Counted from the first letter of the stretch, positions 55,708 to 64,000 are shown. The stretch: DNA of 64,000 nucleotides from Burkholderia sp. BCC0322 (GCF_902833045.1 NZ_CADFDU010000002.1:186001-250000); one strand, 5' to 3'. The notes: generated by a model from the letters alone, not told the origin. Program-made: numbers and translations.

Positions 55708-56466
55708 ATGGAAATCCGTGAGCAAGGCCAGTTGATCAAGCTGCTGCGCACCGAGCGCTGTAAAGATAGACGCCGACGCCGTCAGGTTGTGATTGGTGCG
55801 TTCCGCCTGGATAATGGTGTCCCTGCCGAACTGCTCAATCTTTTGGACCGGAATGAGCGCCGTGAACTATCTGTATGGCTTGCCGCCTGGCACGACAGTC
55901 AGAAGAAGACGTGTGCTCGCATGATCTTTGCCAGCGCGCCGGCACGTCTGGATGCCCTGGCTACCGCACTGGAAGCGGCTGCCGAATTACTGACGCCCGC
56001 CGAGGCCGATGTGTTGTGGCACAGACTGCATGCGGTCGCAAAGGGACTTCTACGCGGCGGCCAAATTCGACCAACTCGCGTGCCCACCCCAAGCACCTCG
56101 TCACTCGGCCAATTGGATCTGGTTGATGAGCTAACCGTACGTTCTTCCTCACCCCCGCGAACCGCGATGTTACAGCCGAATGATCCTGATCACTTTACCG
56201 TCATCGAGACGTGGCGGGTATGTGTCGATACGTCGCTGTTCCTAATCGAAGTCGTTGCCGACGGCAGCTGGCGGCCAGCTTACATCGCCCCGAAGCGTCT
56301 GGGCGGCTGGACGATAGAAGTTCTGCCGGACATGCCACCGACAGTCGATGTGGAGGCTGCAGTGCACAAGTGGGCACGGCAGTACGGCACGGATGTCACG
56401 ATCCGGCGGACACCAATACGCCGTCCGTCCACGCAAACCACTTCTTCGAACAGGACATCAGAATGA
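55708..56466 (+). CDS. Hypothetical protein, 252 aa
   Basis: A soluble, Arg-rich protein. The N-terminal half is helical: EQGQLIKLLRTERCKDRRRRRQVVIGAF, LLNLLDRNERRELSVWLAAW, PARLDALATALEAAAELLTPAEADVLWHRLHAV. The C-terminal ~90 residues are beta-rich and compact (DHFTVIETWRVCVDTSLFLIEVV, GGWTIEVLPDMPPTVDVEAAVHKWARQYG). TTAGGA lies 12 nt before the ATG. I do not recognise a family. It lies in IS-dominated DNA, and its stop overlaps a following ATG (ATGA). Codon use is ordinary for Burkholderia, which favours a real gene. Confidence 0.55.
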   Translation: MEIREQGQLIKLLRTERCKDRRRRRQVVIGAFRLDNGVPAELLNLLDRNERRELSVWLAAWHDSQKKTCARMIFASAPARLDALATALEAAAELLTPAEADVLWHRLHAVAKGLLRGGQIRPTRVPTPSTSSLGQLDLVDELTVRSSSPPRTAMLQPNDPDHFTVIETWRVCVDTSLFLIEVVADGSWRPAYIAPKRLGGWTIEVLPDMPPTVDVEAAVHKWARQYGTDVTIRRTPIRRPSTQTTSSNRTSE

Positions 56467-56631
56467 GTAGCGACGAAACGTCGTCTCGACGCGACCGACG
56501 AGAAGCTGCAGGAGATCAAGGCGGTGCGCAAAGCGGCTGCCAGGGCGCAGCGTCTCAGCAGGGTAAGCAAACGCGCGGCTCGCGAGCGGCACATTATGCG
56601 TCGTCGGCAAAGCGTTACTGCTCCGTGTTGA
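56467..56631 (+). other. Open frame continuing past the 252-aa gene
   Basis: In the same frame, directly after the stop, 54 codons read VATKRRLDATDEKLQEIKAVRKAAARAQRLSR and on to a stop at 56631: a highly charged, regular helix that looks coding. There is no start codon at its beginning; the ATG of the ATGA overlap is in another frame. Either a broken gene or the tail of a coupled gene shifted by an indel. Confidence 0.3.
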
Positions 56632-56943
56632 TCATGAGGCTTGCCGCCTCAGTGTTGATTTTCACGCAGTCGCATCCCCCATCCCCTCTTATATACCAAA
56701 AAATCTGGCACCGCCGTCCAGCACCCTGAGGTAGTCCTCGATCTGATTAACTATCGCCCAACCCACTCCATTCCACTAAATCAGGACTTTAGTTTCCACG
56801 TTATTTACAAACTATCCACATAAATCAACTAATACAAGACAACAAAGTCGCCATCGGTGTAATAATTTTCGCCACCACTCCTCTAAAACTTTTGTTTAAT
56901 ATTTTGTATATGCAATTGCCATGACAAAAATACACCCACCAAT
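56632..56943. other. AT-rich spacer without a supported gene
   Basis: Mostly below 40% GC by eye, with no frame above 40 codons that looks coding and no clear hairpin terminator. Confidence 0.35.
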
Positions 56944-57267
56944 TTAGTCAATTATCTCATTCGCCAATATCATCGACCCATAATTAGATGGTCGAGAGCG
57001 TCCCGTAGGCATATAAACAGAATCACCGATTTCGACTAGCAATCCACTGTAGGCACAAACGCCCACCTTACGAGCAAATCTTGGCCTCCAGAGTTGTTCG
57101 CCGTAGTGACAACGCCCGGGCTCCCGCCACTGAACAAGCAAATGCTCAGATGTTTTTTCCAAGATTTTGACGAGCACATTTCCATATGCTTTAGATATCG
57201 GAATTGATCCCGCAACTAACGAATACGGATTATCAATATTTTTCGCCCGTCGCTTCCGAAAGACCAT
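56944..57267 (-). CDS. DUF3331 domain protein
   Basis: A 107-aa soluble protein. The segment VQWREPGRCHYGEQLWRPRFARKVGVCAYSGLLVEIGDSVYMP and PSNYGSMILANEI match DUF3331, a family common in Burkholderia and its relatives, with the typical W-x(n)-C-x-YG-x-Q-x-W and C-A-x-SG-x-x-I motifs. The paired Cys suggest metal binding or a compact fold. Function unknown. It is the last accessory gene before the conserved pqi cluster and is AT-rich compared with it. Confidence 0.75.
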   Translation of the reverse strand: MVFRKRRAKNIDNPYSLVAGSIPISKAYGNVLVKILEKTSEHLLVQWREPGRCHYGEQLWRPRFARKVGVCAYSGLLVEIGDSVYMPTGRSRPSNYGSMILANEIID

Positions 57268-57397
57268 TACCCACTCCCTTCGAAAAGTGCACTCAAATAC
57301 GCATTACTCAAGGTTGCTATGCACCACACCTTCTCTGTCGATACGCAAGATTTTGATACTGACGACTGTCCGGAAGCCGTTGACGGAGCTCAATTTC

Positions 57398-58072
57398 TCA
57401 TCTCGTCTGTATTACGACATTACGTGGGCAATCGATCACCCGAGTAGCTGCTTGCCTTAAAGCCAATACCGGCTGCATAACCATTGTTCGCACGCCGGCT
57501 ACGGCCTGCGTGGCAATCACATCGAGCGCGCGCCGGTGGCCGGCGACAAGCGCGTCGTAGCCGTCGGCGACCGGTTCCGCGACGCTCGTGCGGCACGTCA
57601 TCACGGCCTGCGTGGCGAGCGAGCGCACGCTCCACACGGCGTCGACCGCCGCGCGCTTGCCGGGCCACGACTCGAAGCGCTGCACGTTCACGCTGATCCG
57701 ATACACGGGCACGCCCGGCGGGTACGCGGAATTCGCGACGTCGATCGTGCCGAGCTGTGCGGCGAGATCGTCCGACAGCGCGCGGCGGATCTCGTCGGCG
57801 GGCGGCGATGCCCAGCGCTCCTGCTCGAGCACGTCGACCTGCGCGGCGTTCTTCTGCACGACCAGCTGGTTCTTCGCGACCTGCTCGGGCACGCCGACGG
57901 ACGGCACCTCGATCAGGAACGCCGGGTTGGCCGGCGCGGTGCGCAGCGGCGCTGCGGCATCGGCCGGGCTGAGCGTGTAGAACCGCGCGGGCGGCGAGCT
58001 GCACGCGGCGAGCGCGAGGGCGGCGACAGCCGCCGCCGCGCCGCTCGCGAAACCGTTCACGCGTGTGGTCAT
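57398..58072 (-). CDS. pqiC: PqiC/YmbA-family lipoprotein with altered C-terminus
   Basis: A 224-aa outer-membrane lipoprotein (lipobox ALAACSS, Cys 24) of the ABC-type transport auxiliary family: RFYTLSPADAA, FLIEVPSVGVPEQVAKNQLVVQ, ERWASPPADEIRRALSDDLAAQLG, YRISVNVQRFESWPG, SLATQAVMTCRTSVAEPVADGYDALVAGHRRALDVIA. PqiC anchors the PqiB needle at the outer membrane. The ATG overlaps the pqiB stop (ATGA, 58069-58072). The last ~30 residues (MQPVLALRQAATRVIDCPRNVVIQTR) look unlike the family, and the DNA becomes AT-richer at about 57470, so the accessory region probably replaced the native 3' end. Confidence 0.85.
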   Translation of the reverse strand: MTTRVNGFASGAAAAVAALALAACSSPPARFYTLSPADAAAPLRTAPANPAFLIEVPSVGVPEQVAKNQLVVQKNAAQVDVLEQERWASPPADEIRRALSDDLAAQLGTIDVANSAYPPGVPVYRISVNVQRFESWPGKRAAVDAVWSVRSLATQAVMTCRTSVAEPVADGYDALVAGHRRALDVIATQAVAGVRTMVMQPVLALRQAATRVIDCPRNVVIQTR

Positions 58073-59688
58073 GGTTGATCTCCTGGCTTGCCCTTGAGCA
58101 GCGATTCGGGGTGACGCTCGAGGTAGTCGGCGAGCGCGTTCAGCGACTGCAGCGTGCGCGTGAGCTCCTTCAGCGCGCCGCGTACGTCGGACTGCAGCGG
58201 CGAATCCTGCTGCAGCGTCGCTTCGGCGGTCGAGAAGGTCTGCTTCGCGGCCGACAGCGTGTCGCGCGCTTCCGGCGCGACCTGCGTGTCGAGCTGCTTG
58301 AACAGTTTGTCGGCGTTCGATAGCGCGCTGTTCAGGTTCGCGCCGATCTGGTCGAACGGCACCTTGTCGAGCTTCTTCGCGATGTCGGCGACCTGCAGCT
58401 GCAGTTCGTCGAGCGTGTTCGGCACGGTCGGCAGCTCGAGCGGCTGGCGCGCCGTGTCGATCTTCACGGCCGGCGCCTTCGGGAAGAAATCGAGCGCGAC
58501 GTACAGCTGGCTCGTCAGCAGGTTGCCGGTGCGCAGCTGGCCGCGTAGCCCGTGTTGGACGAGGCTTGCAATAATCTCGCGACGAGCTGTGTCACCGTGT
58601 CTTTGGATTACTTCTCGGAATCGCTGCCCAAGGCGTTCCGGATACAGGTTCATCGTCACCGGCATCCGGAAGTTCTTCGTCTTCGGATCGAAGTCGATTC
58701 CAACGTTCGTTACCTCACCCAGTACGATGCCTCGGAAGTCGACCGGCGCGCCAACGACAAGCCCACGCAATGATTGATTGAAATTCATCACGATTTCTGT
58801 CGGATCACCATCCGGCGCACGCATTGCGCCTGCTTTGTCAGAGCTGAGCCAGAACGTCGTGTTACTAGATGCAACTTTGCCAGCAGCTTCACCCGGCGGC
58901 GTCTGGAACGCGATGCCGCCGAGGATGACCGTCGCGAGCGACTGCGTGTTCAGCTTCAGGCCGCTCGAGTCGAGCCGCAGGTCGACGCCGCTTGCCTGCC
59001 ACCAGCGCGAGTTCACGCCGACATACTGGTCGTACGGCGCATTGACGAACACGTTGAACGTGACGCCGGTGCCGTCCTTGTCGAGCGAGAAGCCGACCAC
59101 CTGGCCGACCTGCACGCGGCGGTAGTAGACGGGCGAGCCGATGTCGACCGAGCCGAGCGAATCGCCGCGCAGCACGTACTGCGTGCCTTTCTGGTCGCCC
59201 GTGACGGCGGGCGGCGTCTCGAGGCCCGTGAAGTCGGACAGCGTGTCTTCCGAGCGCCCGGCGTCGACGCCGATGTACGCACCGGACAGCAGCGTGCCGA
59301 GCCCCGACACGCCGGTCGCGCCGACGCGCGGCCGCACGATCCAGAAGCGCGAGCCCTTCACCGCGAAGTCCTCGGCTTCCTTCTTGAGCTGCACCTGGAC
59401 GAGCACGCGCGACAGGTCCTTCGACAGCTTGATCGTCTTGACCATGCCGATCTCGACGTCCTTGTACTTGACCTGGGTCTTGCCGGGCTCGAGCCCTTCG
59501 GCACTGTGGAAGCTGATCGTGATTTCCGGGCCGCGCTCGCGCACGGACTTGATCACGAGGCCGATGCCGATCAGCGCGGCGATCAACGGCACGAGCCAGA
59601 CGAGCGACGGCAGCCAGCCGGATTTCGTCGAGATCGTCGGATCGGGGGGCCGGGGCGCGTCGTGCTGCGGGCCTTGTGGACTATTCAT
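58069..59688 (-). CDS. pqiB: PqiB, MCE/MlaD-domain intermembrane transport protein
   Basis: A 539-aa protein: one N-terminal membrane helix (LPSLVWLVPLIAALIGIGLVI) then three MCE domains (RGPEITISFHSAEGLEPGKTQVKYKDVEIG; GDSLGSVDIGSPVYYRRVQVGQVV; FNQSLRGLVVGAPVDFRGIVLGEVTNVGID) and a C-terminal helical needle (~430-530, DELQLQVADIAKKLDKVPFDQIG). PqiB forms a hexameric tube spanning the periplasm for lipid transport. The gene overlaps pqiA above and pqiC below. Codons for roughly residues 265-380 (58545-58900) use more A/T at third positions than the rest, consistent with a recombination patch. Confidence 0.92.
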   Translation of the reverse strand: MNSPQGPQHDAPRPPDPTISTKSGWLPSLVWLVPLIAALIGIGLVIKSVRERGPEITISFHSAEGLEPGKTQVKYKDVEIGMVKTIKLSKDLSRVLVQVQLKKEAEDFAVKGSRFWIVRPRVGATGVSGLGTLLSGAYIGVDAGRSEDTLSDFTGLETPPAVTGDQKGTQYVLRGDSLGSVDIGSPVYYRRVQVGQVVGFSLDKDGTGVTFNVFVNAPYDQYVGVNSRWWQASGVDLRLDSSGLKLNTQSLATVILGGIAFQTPPGEAAGKVASSNTTFWLSSDKAGAMRAPDGDPTEIVMNFNQSLRGLVVGAPVDFRGIVLGEVTNVGIDFDPKTKNFRMPVTMNLYPERLGQRFREVIQRHGDTARREIIASLVQHGLRGQLRTGNLLTSQLYVALDFFPKAPAVKIDTARQPLELPTVPNTLDELQLQVADIAKKLDKVPFDQIGANLNSALSNADKLFKQLDTQVAPEARDTLSAAKQTFSTAEATLQQDSPLQSDVRGALKELTRTLQSLNALADYLERHPESLLKGKPGDQP

Positions 59689-60310
59689 GGTGATTCCCTG
59701 AGGTTTCGACTGGATCCCAGATCAGGCGGGGATCGAACTGCATCGACGCGAGCATCGTCAGGATCACGACCGAGCCGAACGCGAGCGCGCCGGGACCGGC
59801 CGTGATGACGGCGAGCGAACGGAAATGGACGAGCGCGACGGTCAGCGTCACGACGAAGATGTCGAGCATCGACCAGCGGCCGATGCGCTCGACGATCCGG
59901 AACAGGCGCGTGCGCTGCAGCGGTCGCCAGGCGGTGCGGCGCTGCGCGCTGATCACGAGGATCAGCAGCACGCCGAGCTTGAGCATCGGCACGAGGATGC
60001 TCGCGACGAACACGACGACGGCGAGCGGCCAGTCGCCCGAGACCCAGAAATAGATGACGCCGCTCATGATCGTGTCTTCCTGCGAGCCGACGATCGACGC
60101 GGTGCGCATGATCGGCAGCAGGTTCGCGGGAATGTAGAGAATCGCGGCCGCGAGCAGCAGCGCCCACGTGCGCATCAGGCTGTTCGGCGTGCGGAAATGG
60201 AGGGCGCTGCCGCAGCGCGCGCAATGTGCGTGCGGATGGTCGAGCGTCTGCACGAGGCCGCACGTGTGGCAGCTGGCATAGCCTTCGCGGGCGGCGGTCG
60301 GGATCGTCAT
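59681..60310 (-). CDS. pqiA: PqiA-family inner-membrane protein (second half)
   Basis: A 209-aa protein from the ATG at 60310 that overlaps the previous gene by ATGA. A zinc-ribbon-like start (YASCHTCGLVQ, HCARCGSALHFR) precedes four helices (LMRTWALLLAAAILYIPANLLPIM; WPLAVVVFVASILVPMLKLGVLLILVI; MLDIFVVTLTVALVHF; ALAFGSVVILTMLASMQFDPRLIWD). It matches the C-terminal half of E. coli PqiA; Burkholderia commonly splits PqiA into two genes. Stop overlaps the pqiB start by 8 bp. Confidence 0.9.
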   Translation of the reverse strand: MTIPTAAREGYASCHTCGLVQTLDHPHAHCARCGSALHFRTPNSLMRTWALLLAAAILYIPANLLPIMRTASIVGSQEDTIMSGVIYFWVSGDWPLAVVVFVASILVPMLKLGVLLILVISAQRRTAWRPLQRTRLFRIVERIGRWSMLDIFVVTLTVALVHFRSLAVITAGPGALAFGSVVILTMLASMQFDPRLIWDPVETSGNHHE

Positions 60311-60972
60311 CGGCGGGCGGCTTCCGGCAGCGGGGCGGCATCGTCGGGCTGCCCGGGAGCGCGCCCGGCGCGCAGTTCGTCGGCGATGTCCCACAGCGTG
60401 CGCGGATCGAACATCAGCACGACCGCGATCATCAGCGTGAGCGCGGCGAACGCGAACAGCGCGGCATCGGGTACGACACGCGCGAGGCTGACCATCTTCA
60501 CGATGGTCACGAGGATGCCGAGCATGAACACCTCGATCATCCCCCAGGGCCGCACGAGTTCGATCGCACGCAGCACCAGGTTGAAACCGGGCGGCACGAC
60601 ACCGCGCCGGATCGGCAGCAGCAGGTACAGCAGCGCGGCCATCTCGACGAGCGGGAACAGTACGGTCGAGCAGAACACCATCACGCCGACGATCGCCATG
60701 TCCTGGTGCCACAATGAATCGATCGCACCGATCAGCGTGGTCTGCACGCGGTTGCCGTTCACGTCCATTTCGAGGATCGGGAACGCCTGCGCGATCGTGA
60801 ACGTGATCAGCGCCGCGAGCGCGAGCGCGCAGATCCGCTCGATCTGCGCGGCGCTGTTGCGATAGAGCAGCGCGTCGCAGCGCGGGCAGCGCGCGGATTC
60901 ACGTCCGCTCAGGCGCGGTTTGTGCAACAGTGCGTCGCATTCGTGACAGGCAATCAGGTCGTTTCGTTGCAT
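60307..60972 (-). CDS. pqiA: PqiA-family inner-membrane protein (first half)
   Basis: A 221-aa protein from MQRNDLIACHECDALLHKP at 60972; a longer frame to 61095 is not family-like. Two CxxC pairs (CHEC, CPRC) are followed by four helices (ICALALAALITFTIAQAFPILEM; IVGVMVFCSTVLFPLVEMAALLYLLL; WGMIEVFMLGILVTIVKMVSLA; ALFAFAALTLMIAVVLMFDPRTLWD). Homologous to the N-terminal half of PqiA. First gene of the tightly coupled pqi operon. The 135-bp gap to the divergent cytochrome b561 ORF (258 bp between the coding starts) should hold both promoters. Confidence 0.9.
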   Translation of the reverse strand: MQRNDLIACHECDALLHKPRLSGRESARCPRCDALLYRNSAAQIERICALALAALITFTIAQAFPILEMDVNGNRVQTTLIGAIDSLWHQDMAIVGVMVFCSTVLFPLVEMAALLYLLLPIRRGVVPPGFNLVLRAIELVRPWGMIEVFMLGILVTIVKMVSLARVVPDAALFAFAALTLMIAVVLMFDPRTLWDIADELRAGRAPGQPDDAAPLPEAARR

Positions 60973-61230
60973 GGAAAAGGCAGTTGTGCGACGGCTGGGG
61001 AGACGCGTCGACGGGGCCGGAACCCGCGCCAATCTTACCAAAAGGGCTTTTTCGGCGTGTCGACGATCGCGGGTTTGGTGACTGGTCGGTAACATGACGG
61101 GAAACCGTCAGCCGGCTGGCGCGCCTGTCTTCAGAGTCCGCGCGTGTCAAAAGGTTGCGGTAGCATGGCGCCCTTGACAAGCGTCGGACGAATGGCCGGC
61201 GCGGCCGTTCGCTGAACTGAGGAATCCAAG

Positions 61231-61791
61231 ATGGCATCGAAATCGCTGCTGGCCAGGCCGGTACGCTATACGCAGACGGCGATCGCGCTGCACTGGCTGA
61301 TCGCGCTGCTGATCGTCTGCGCGTTCGCGCTGGGCTGGGTGATGACCGACATCCCGGGCTTCACGCCGACCAAGCTGAAGTACTTTTCTTGGCACAAGTG
61401 GATGGGCGTGACCGTATTCGCGCTGGCCGTCATCCGCGTGCTGTGGCGCGCGACCCACGTGCCGCCGGCGCTGCCGGGCGGCACGCCGGCGTGGCAGCGT
61501 GCGGCGTCGCATGGCGTGCACATCCTGCTGTACGTGCTGATGATCGTGATTCCGGTGACGGGCTACCTGTACAGCTCGGCGTCGAACATCCCGGTCGTCT
61601 ATCTCGGCATTGTGCCGCTGCCGCGGCTGATCGACCCCGATCCGGTGCTGAAGGAAACCTTCAAGACGCTTCACGTGTCATTGAATTACATTCTGCTTGC
61701 GCTCGTCTCGCTGCACGTGCTCGCGGCGCTCAAGCACCAGCTGTTGGACCGCGACGGCCTGCTGTCGCGGATGCTCCCCTTTGCCAAATGA
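61231..61791 (+). CDS. Cytochrome b561
   Basis: A 186-aa four-helix membrane protein: YTQTAIALHWLIALLIVCAFALGWVM, FSWHKWMGVTVFALAVIRVLWR, ASHGVHILLYVLMIVIPVTGYLY and LHVSLNYILLALVSLHVLAALKHQLLDRDG. His residues in helices 1, 2, 3 and 4 (ALHW, WHKW, HGVH, SLHV) are the haem b ligand positions of the CybB family. It moves electrons from the quinone pool towards periplasmic partners. GAGGAATCC precedes the ATG by 2-6 nt. Its stop overlaps the first ATG of the next gene, and the two following YceI proteins are frequent neighbours of this family. Confidence 0.9.
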   Translation: MASKSLLARPVRYTQTAIALHWLIALLIVCAFALGWVMTDIPGFTPTKLKYFSWHKWMGVTVFALAVIRVLWRATHVPPALPGGTPAWQRAASHGVHILLYVLMIVIPVTGYLYSSASNIPVVYLGIVPLPRLIDPDPVLKETFKTLHVSLNYILLALVSLHVLAALKHQLLDRDGLLSRMLPFAK

Positions 61792-61799
61792 AGGATCCC

Positions 61800-62360
61800 A
61801 TGAAGATGTCTTTCTCCCGCCCCATGCTGGCCGCGCTCGCCGCGGTGTCGTTTGTCGCGTCGGGCACGGCGCACGCCGATGTCGATCTCGCGAAGAGCAA
61901 GGTGTCCGCCGTGTCTAAGCAGATGAACGTGCCGACCGAAGGCGCGTTCAAGAAATTTTCCGCGCAGGTGAAGTTCGACCCGGCCAAAGCCGCGCAGGGC
62001 AGCGCCCAGATGACGATCGACGTCGCGAGCTATGACCTCGGCGACAAGATGTACAACGACCAGGTCGCCGGCAAGGACTGGTTCGACGCGAAGACGTACC
62101 CGCAGGCCACCTTCGTGTCGTCGGCGATCGCGCCGGCGGGCGGCAACAAGTACAACGTGACCGGCAAGCTGACGATCAAGGGCAAGTCCGAGAACGTCAC
62201 GGTGCCCGTCACGGTCACGCAGAGCGGCGCGACGCAGACCTTCGACGGCGTGCTGCCGATCAAGCGTTCGACGTTCAACGTCGGCACCGGCGAGTGGAAG
62301 GACACGTCGGTCGTCGCGGACGAAGTGCAGATCAAGTTCCATCTCGTCGCCACCAAGTAA
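61800..62360 (+). CDS. YceI-family periplasmic protein, copy 1
   Basis: A 186-aa protein with a signal peptide ([26 protein letters not shown]). The mature part shows the YceI lipocalin-like fold: [100 protein letters not shown]. YceI proteins bind isoprenoid/ubiquinone-like lipids. An in-frame ATG at 61788 overlaps the cytochrome b561 stop, but AAGGA fits 61800 or 61806 better. Likely cotranscribed with cytochrome b561. Confidence 0.88.
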   Translation: MKMSFSRPMLAALAAVSFVASGTAHADVDLAKSKVSAVSKQMNVPTEGAFKKFSAQVKFDPAKAAQGSAQMTIDVASYDLGDKMYNDQVAGKDWFDAKTYPQATFVSSAIAPAGGNKYNVTGKLTIKGKSENVTVPVTVTQSGATQTFDGVLPIKRSTFNVGTGEWKDTSVVADEVQIKFHLVATK

Positions 62361-62425
62361 GCGGCGGGCTGTCGCCTCACCTGAATGCCGCGCGAGGGCG
62401 CGGCGCCGTTCCAAGGAGAAAGAGT

Positions 62426-63007
62426 TTGAAAAAGCAACTGATGATCGCCGCAGGCGCGCTGGCAGCGTCGCTGTCGTTCTCGGCCTTCGCCGAAAGCGTG
62501 ACGTACCAGTTCGACCCGAGCCACACGTACCCTAGCTTCGAGGCTGACCACATGGGTGGCCTGTCGGTCTGGCGCGGCAAGTTCGACAAGTCGAGCGGCA
62601 CCGTGACGCTGGACCGCGCGGCGAAGACGGGCACGGTCGACGTGACGACCGACATCGCATCGATCCACACCGGCAGCGCGAAGCTCGACGAGCATCTGCA
62701 AACGGCCGAGTTCTTCGACGCGGCCAAGTTCCCGCAGGCGAACTACAAGGGCGCGATCAAGTTCGACGGCGACAAGCCGGTGTCGGTGGTCGGCAACCTG
62801 ACGCTGCATGGCGTCACGAAGCCGGTGACGCTGAAGATCGATTCGTTCAAGTGCATGCCGCACCCGATGCTCAAGCGCGAAGTGTGCGGCGTCGACGCCG
62901 TCGGCGAATTCGACCGCAGCGATTTCGGCCTCGACTACGGCAAGCAGTACGGCTTCAAGATGAAGACGAAGCTGCTGATCACGGCCGAAGCGCTCAAGCA
63001 GCAGTAA
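62426..63007 (+). CDS. YceI-family periplasmic protein, copy 2
   Basis: A 193-aa protein starting at a TTG (62426) preceded by AAGGAG; the frame extends upstream but only the TTG start gives a clean signal peptide ([22 protein letters not shown]). The mature domain reads [43 protein letters not shown]-like [87 protein letters not shown], all classic YceI. Lipid-binding periplasmic protein, related to but distinct from copy 1. A terminator follows at 63053. Confidence 0.9.
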   Translation: MKKQLMIAAGALAASLSFSAFAESVTYQFDPSHTYPSFEADHMGGLSVWRGKFDKSSGTVTLDRAAKTGTVDVTTDIASIHTGSAKLDEHLQTAEFFDAAKFPQANYKGAIKFDGDKPVSVVGNLTLHGVTKPVTLKIDSFKCMPHPMLKREVCGVDAVGEFDRSDFGLDYGKQYGFKMKTKLLITAEALKQQ

Positions 63008-63052
63008 GCCCGCCGGCCGGGCCGGCCTTCGCGCCGGCCCGCCGCGAGCCCG

Positions 63053-63089
63053 CCGCCGCGTTCCCGTCAGGGGGCGCGGCGGTTTTTTT
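63053..63089 (+). terminator. Intrinsic terminator after the b561-YceI operon
   Basis: CCGCCGCG (63053-63060) pairs with CGCGGCGG (63075-63082) across a 14-nt loop and is followed by seven T. It separates the YceI unit from the MFS gene. Confidence 0.85.
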
Positions 63090-63188
63090 ACGCGCCTATA
63101 ATCGCCCGAGCGTCGTGCGCGGCGCCGGGCAGGCCGACGGCGCGTGCGGCCGCCTCGAACAGAACGTACAACGACAAGGAGATCGCCG

Positions 63189-64000
63189 ATGCATGCCGTC
63201 ACGCAGTCCCGTTCCATTGCTTCGTCGCCGCGCGTGTGGCGCGCGGTGGTCGCCGCGTCGATCGGCAATGCGCTCGAGTGGTTCGATCTCGTCGTCTATG
63301 GCTTCTTCGCGGTGACGATTTCCAGGCTGTTCTTTCCGGCGGGCAACGATACCGTGTCGCTGCTGCTCACGCTCGGCACGTTCGGCGTGTCGTTCTTCAT
63401 GCGCCCGCTCGGCGCGATCGTGCTCGGTGCGTATGCCGACCGCGCGGGCCGCAAGGCCGCGCTCACGCTGTCGATCCTGCTGATGATGGCCGGCACGCTG
63501 ATCATCGCGGTGCTGCCGACCTACGAGACGATCGGCGTCGCCGCGCCGGTGATCCTCGTCGCCGCGCGGCTGATGCAGGGTTTCTCGGCCGGCGGCGAGT
63601 TCGGCAGCGCGACCGCGTTCCTCGCCGAGCACGTGCCGGGCCGGCGCGGCTTCTTCGCGAGCTGGCAGGTCGCGAGCCAGGGGCTCACGACGCTGCTTGC
63701 GGCTGGCTTCGGCACCGTGCTGAACGCGCAGCTCACGGCCGCGCAGATGGCTGCCTGGGGCTGGCGCGTGCCGTTCTTCTTCGGCCTGCTGCTCGGGCCG
63801 GTCGCGTACTACATCCGCACGAAGGTCGACGAGACCCCCGAATTCCTCGCGGCGGAAGGCACCGCGAACCCGCTGCGCGATACGTTCGCGACGCACAAGG
63901 CGCGTCTCGTCGCCGCGATGGGCGTGGTCGTGCTCGGTACCGTCGCGACCTATCTCGTGCTGTTCATGCCGACCTACGGCGTGAAGCAGCTCGGCCTCGC
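63189..64000 (+). CDS. MHS-family MFS transporter, 5' part
   Basis: The gene runs off the right edge; 270 codons are visible. AAGGAG lies 9 nt before the ATG. The start HAVTQSRSIASSPRVWRAVVAASIGNALEWFDLVVYGFFAV and FMRPLGAIVLGAYADRAGRKAALTLSILLMM contain the metabolite:H+ symporter (MHS) signatures (G-N-x-x-E-W-F-D; D-R-x-G-R-K). Further helices include VAARLMQGFSAGGEFGSATAFLAEH. Probable uptake of a dicarboxylate, citrate, shikimate or betaine-like solute; the substrate cannot be read from the sequence. Confidence 0.88.
   Translation, partial: MHAVTQSRSIASSPRVWRAVVAASIGNALEWFDLVVYGFFAVTISRLFFPAGNDTVSLLLTLGTFGVSFFMRPLGAIVLGAYADRAGRKAALTLSILLMMAGTLIIAVLPTYETIGVAAPVILVAARLMQGFSAGGEFGSATAFLAEHVPGRRGFFASWQVASQGLTTLLAAGFGTVLNAQLTAAQMAAWGWRVPFFFGLLLGPVAYYIRTKVDETPEFLAAEGTANPLRDTFATHKARLVAAMGVVVLGTVATYLVLFMPTYGVKQLGL

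Noticed and set aside
58774-59805. A 343-codon plus-strand frame
   Set aside because: Antisense of pqiB; typical high-GC shadow rich in Arg, Asp and His.
1-64000. tRNA or rRNA genes, integron attC sites, replication origin
   Set aside because: No cloverleaf TTC-loop patterns, ribosomal blocks, parAB/repA genes or attC-like arrays were recognised by eye; a dedicated scan would be needed to exclude them.

Overview
The window looks like a Burkholderia chromosome, most likely B. cepacia complex or a close relative. The right-hand 7 kb (about 57.4-64.0 kb) is a GC-rich housekeeping stretch: pqiA-pqiA-pqiB-pqiC reading left, then cytochrome b561, two YceI proteins and an MHS-type MFS transporter reading right. 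IS elements of the IS407, IS481, IS30, IS1111/IS110 and IS66 types and a DUF3331 protein fit the same genus. No tRNA, rRNA, CRISPR array or replication origin was recognised.

Left part (0.1-13 kb): an auxiliary type VI secretion island on the minus strand. In transcription order it holds an unrecognised 220-aa gene, a lone tssF (baseplate), a vgrG fused to a GHSLGG lipase domain, a secreted ankyrin protein (probable lipase immunity), a frameshifted 4-TM membrane protein gene, an EagR/DcrB-type chaperone, a PAAR-Rhs protein with an AHH nuclease tip, and a DUF1629/Imm11-like immunity protein. This is two effector/immunity cassettes on one spike locus, without the rest of the T6SS core.

Middle part (13-57 kb): a heavily remodelled accessory region, AT-rich in places, with at least 15 intact-length, nested or degraded insertion sequences (IS6, IS3/IS407, IS1111/IS110, IS481, IS30, IS630, IS5, Tn3, IS66) and a P2-like prophage relic. 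Between them are cargo genes. Many encode exported proteins: an S10 serine carboxypeptidase lipoprotein, a GH27 alpha-galactosidase lipoprotein with two C-terminal carbohydrate-binding-like modules, a trimeric autotransporter adhesin, a BIG2-NHL propeller lipoprotein, a C15 pyroglutamyl-peptidase-like lipoprotein, and an exported repeat protein of about 400 aa. An H-NS-family gene sits among them. A sugar-catabolic module (MFS, TIM-barrel isomerase, Gfo/Idh/MocA dehydrogenase and a divergent ROK regulator) lies at 33.2-39.1 kb. A redox cluster (two related SDRs, an aldehyde dehydrogenase, DUF924, a small membrane protein and a dead NTF2-like gene) lies at 40.7-45.5 kb.

Nearly every transposase is disrupted by a frameshift, stop codon, truncation or later insertion, so the region is an old, layered insertion hot spot. 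Its right border falls in the 3' end of pqiC at about 57.47 kb, where base composition changes sharply. pqiB also carries an internal patch of lower GC, suggesting homologous recombination with a divergent donor.
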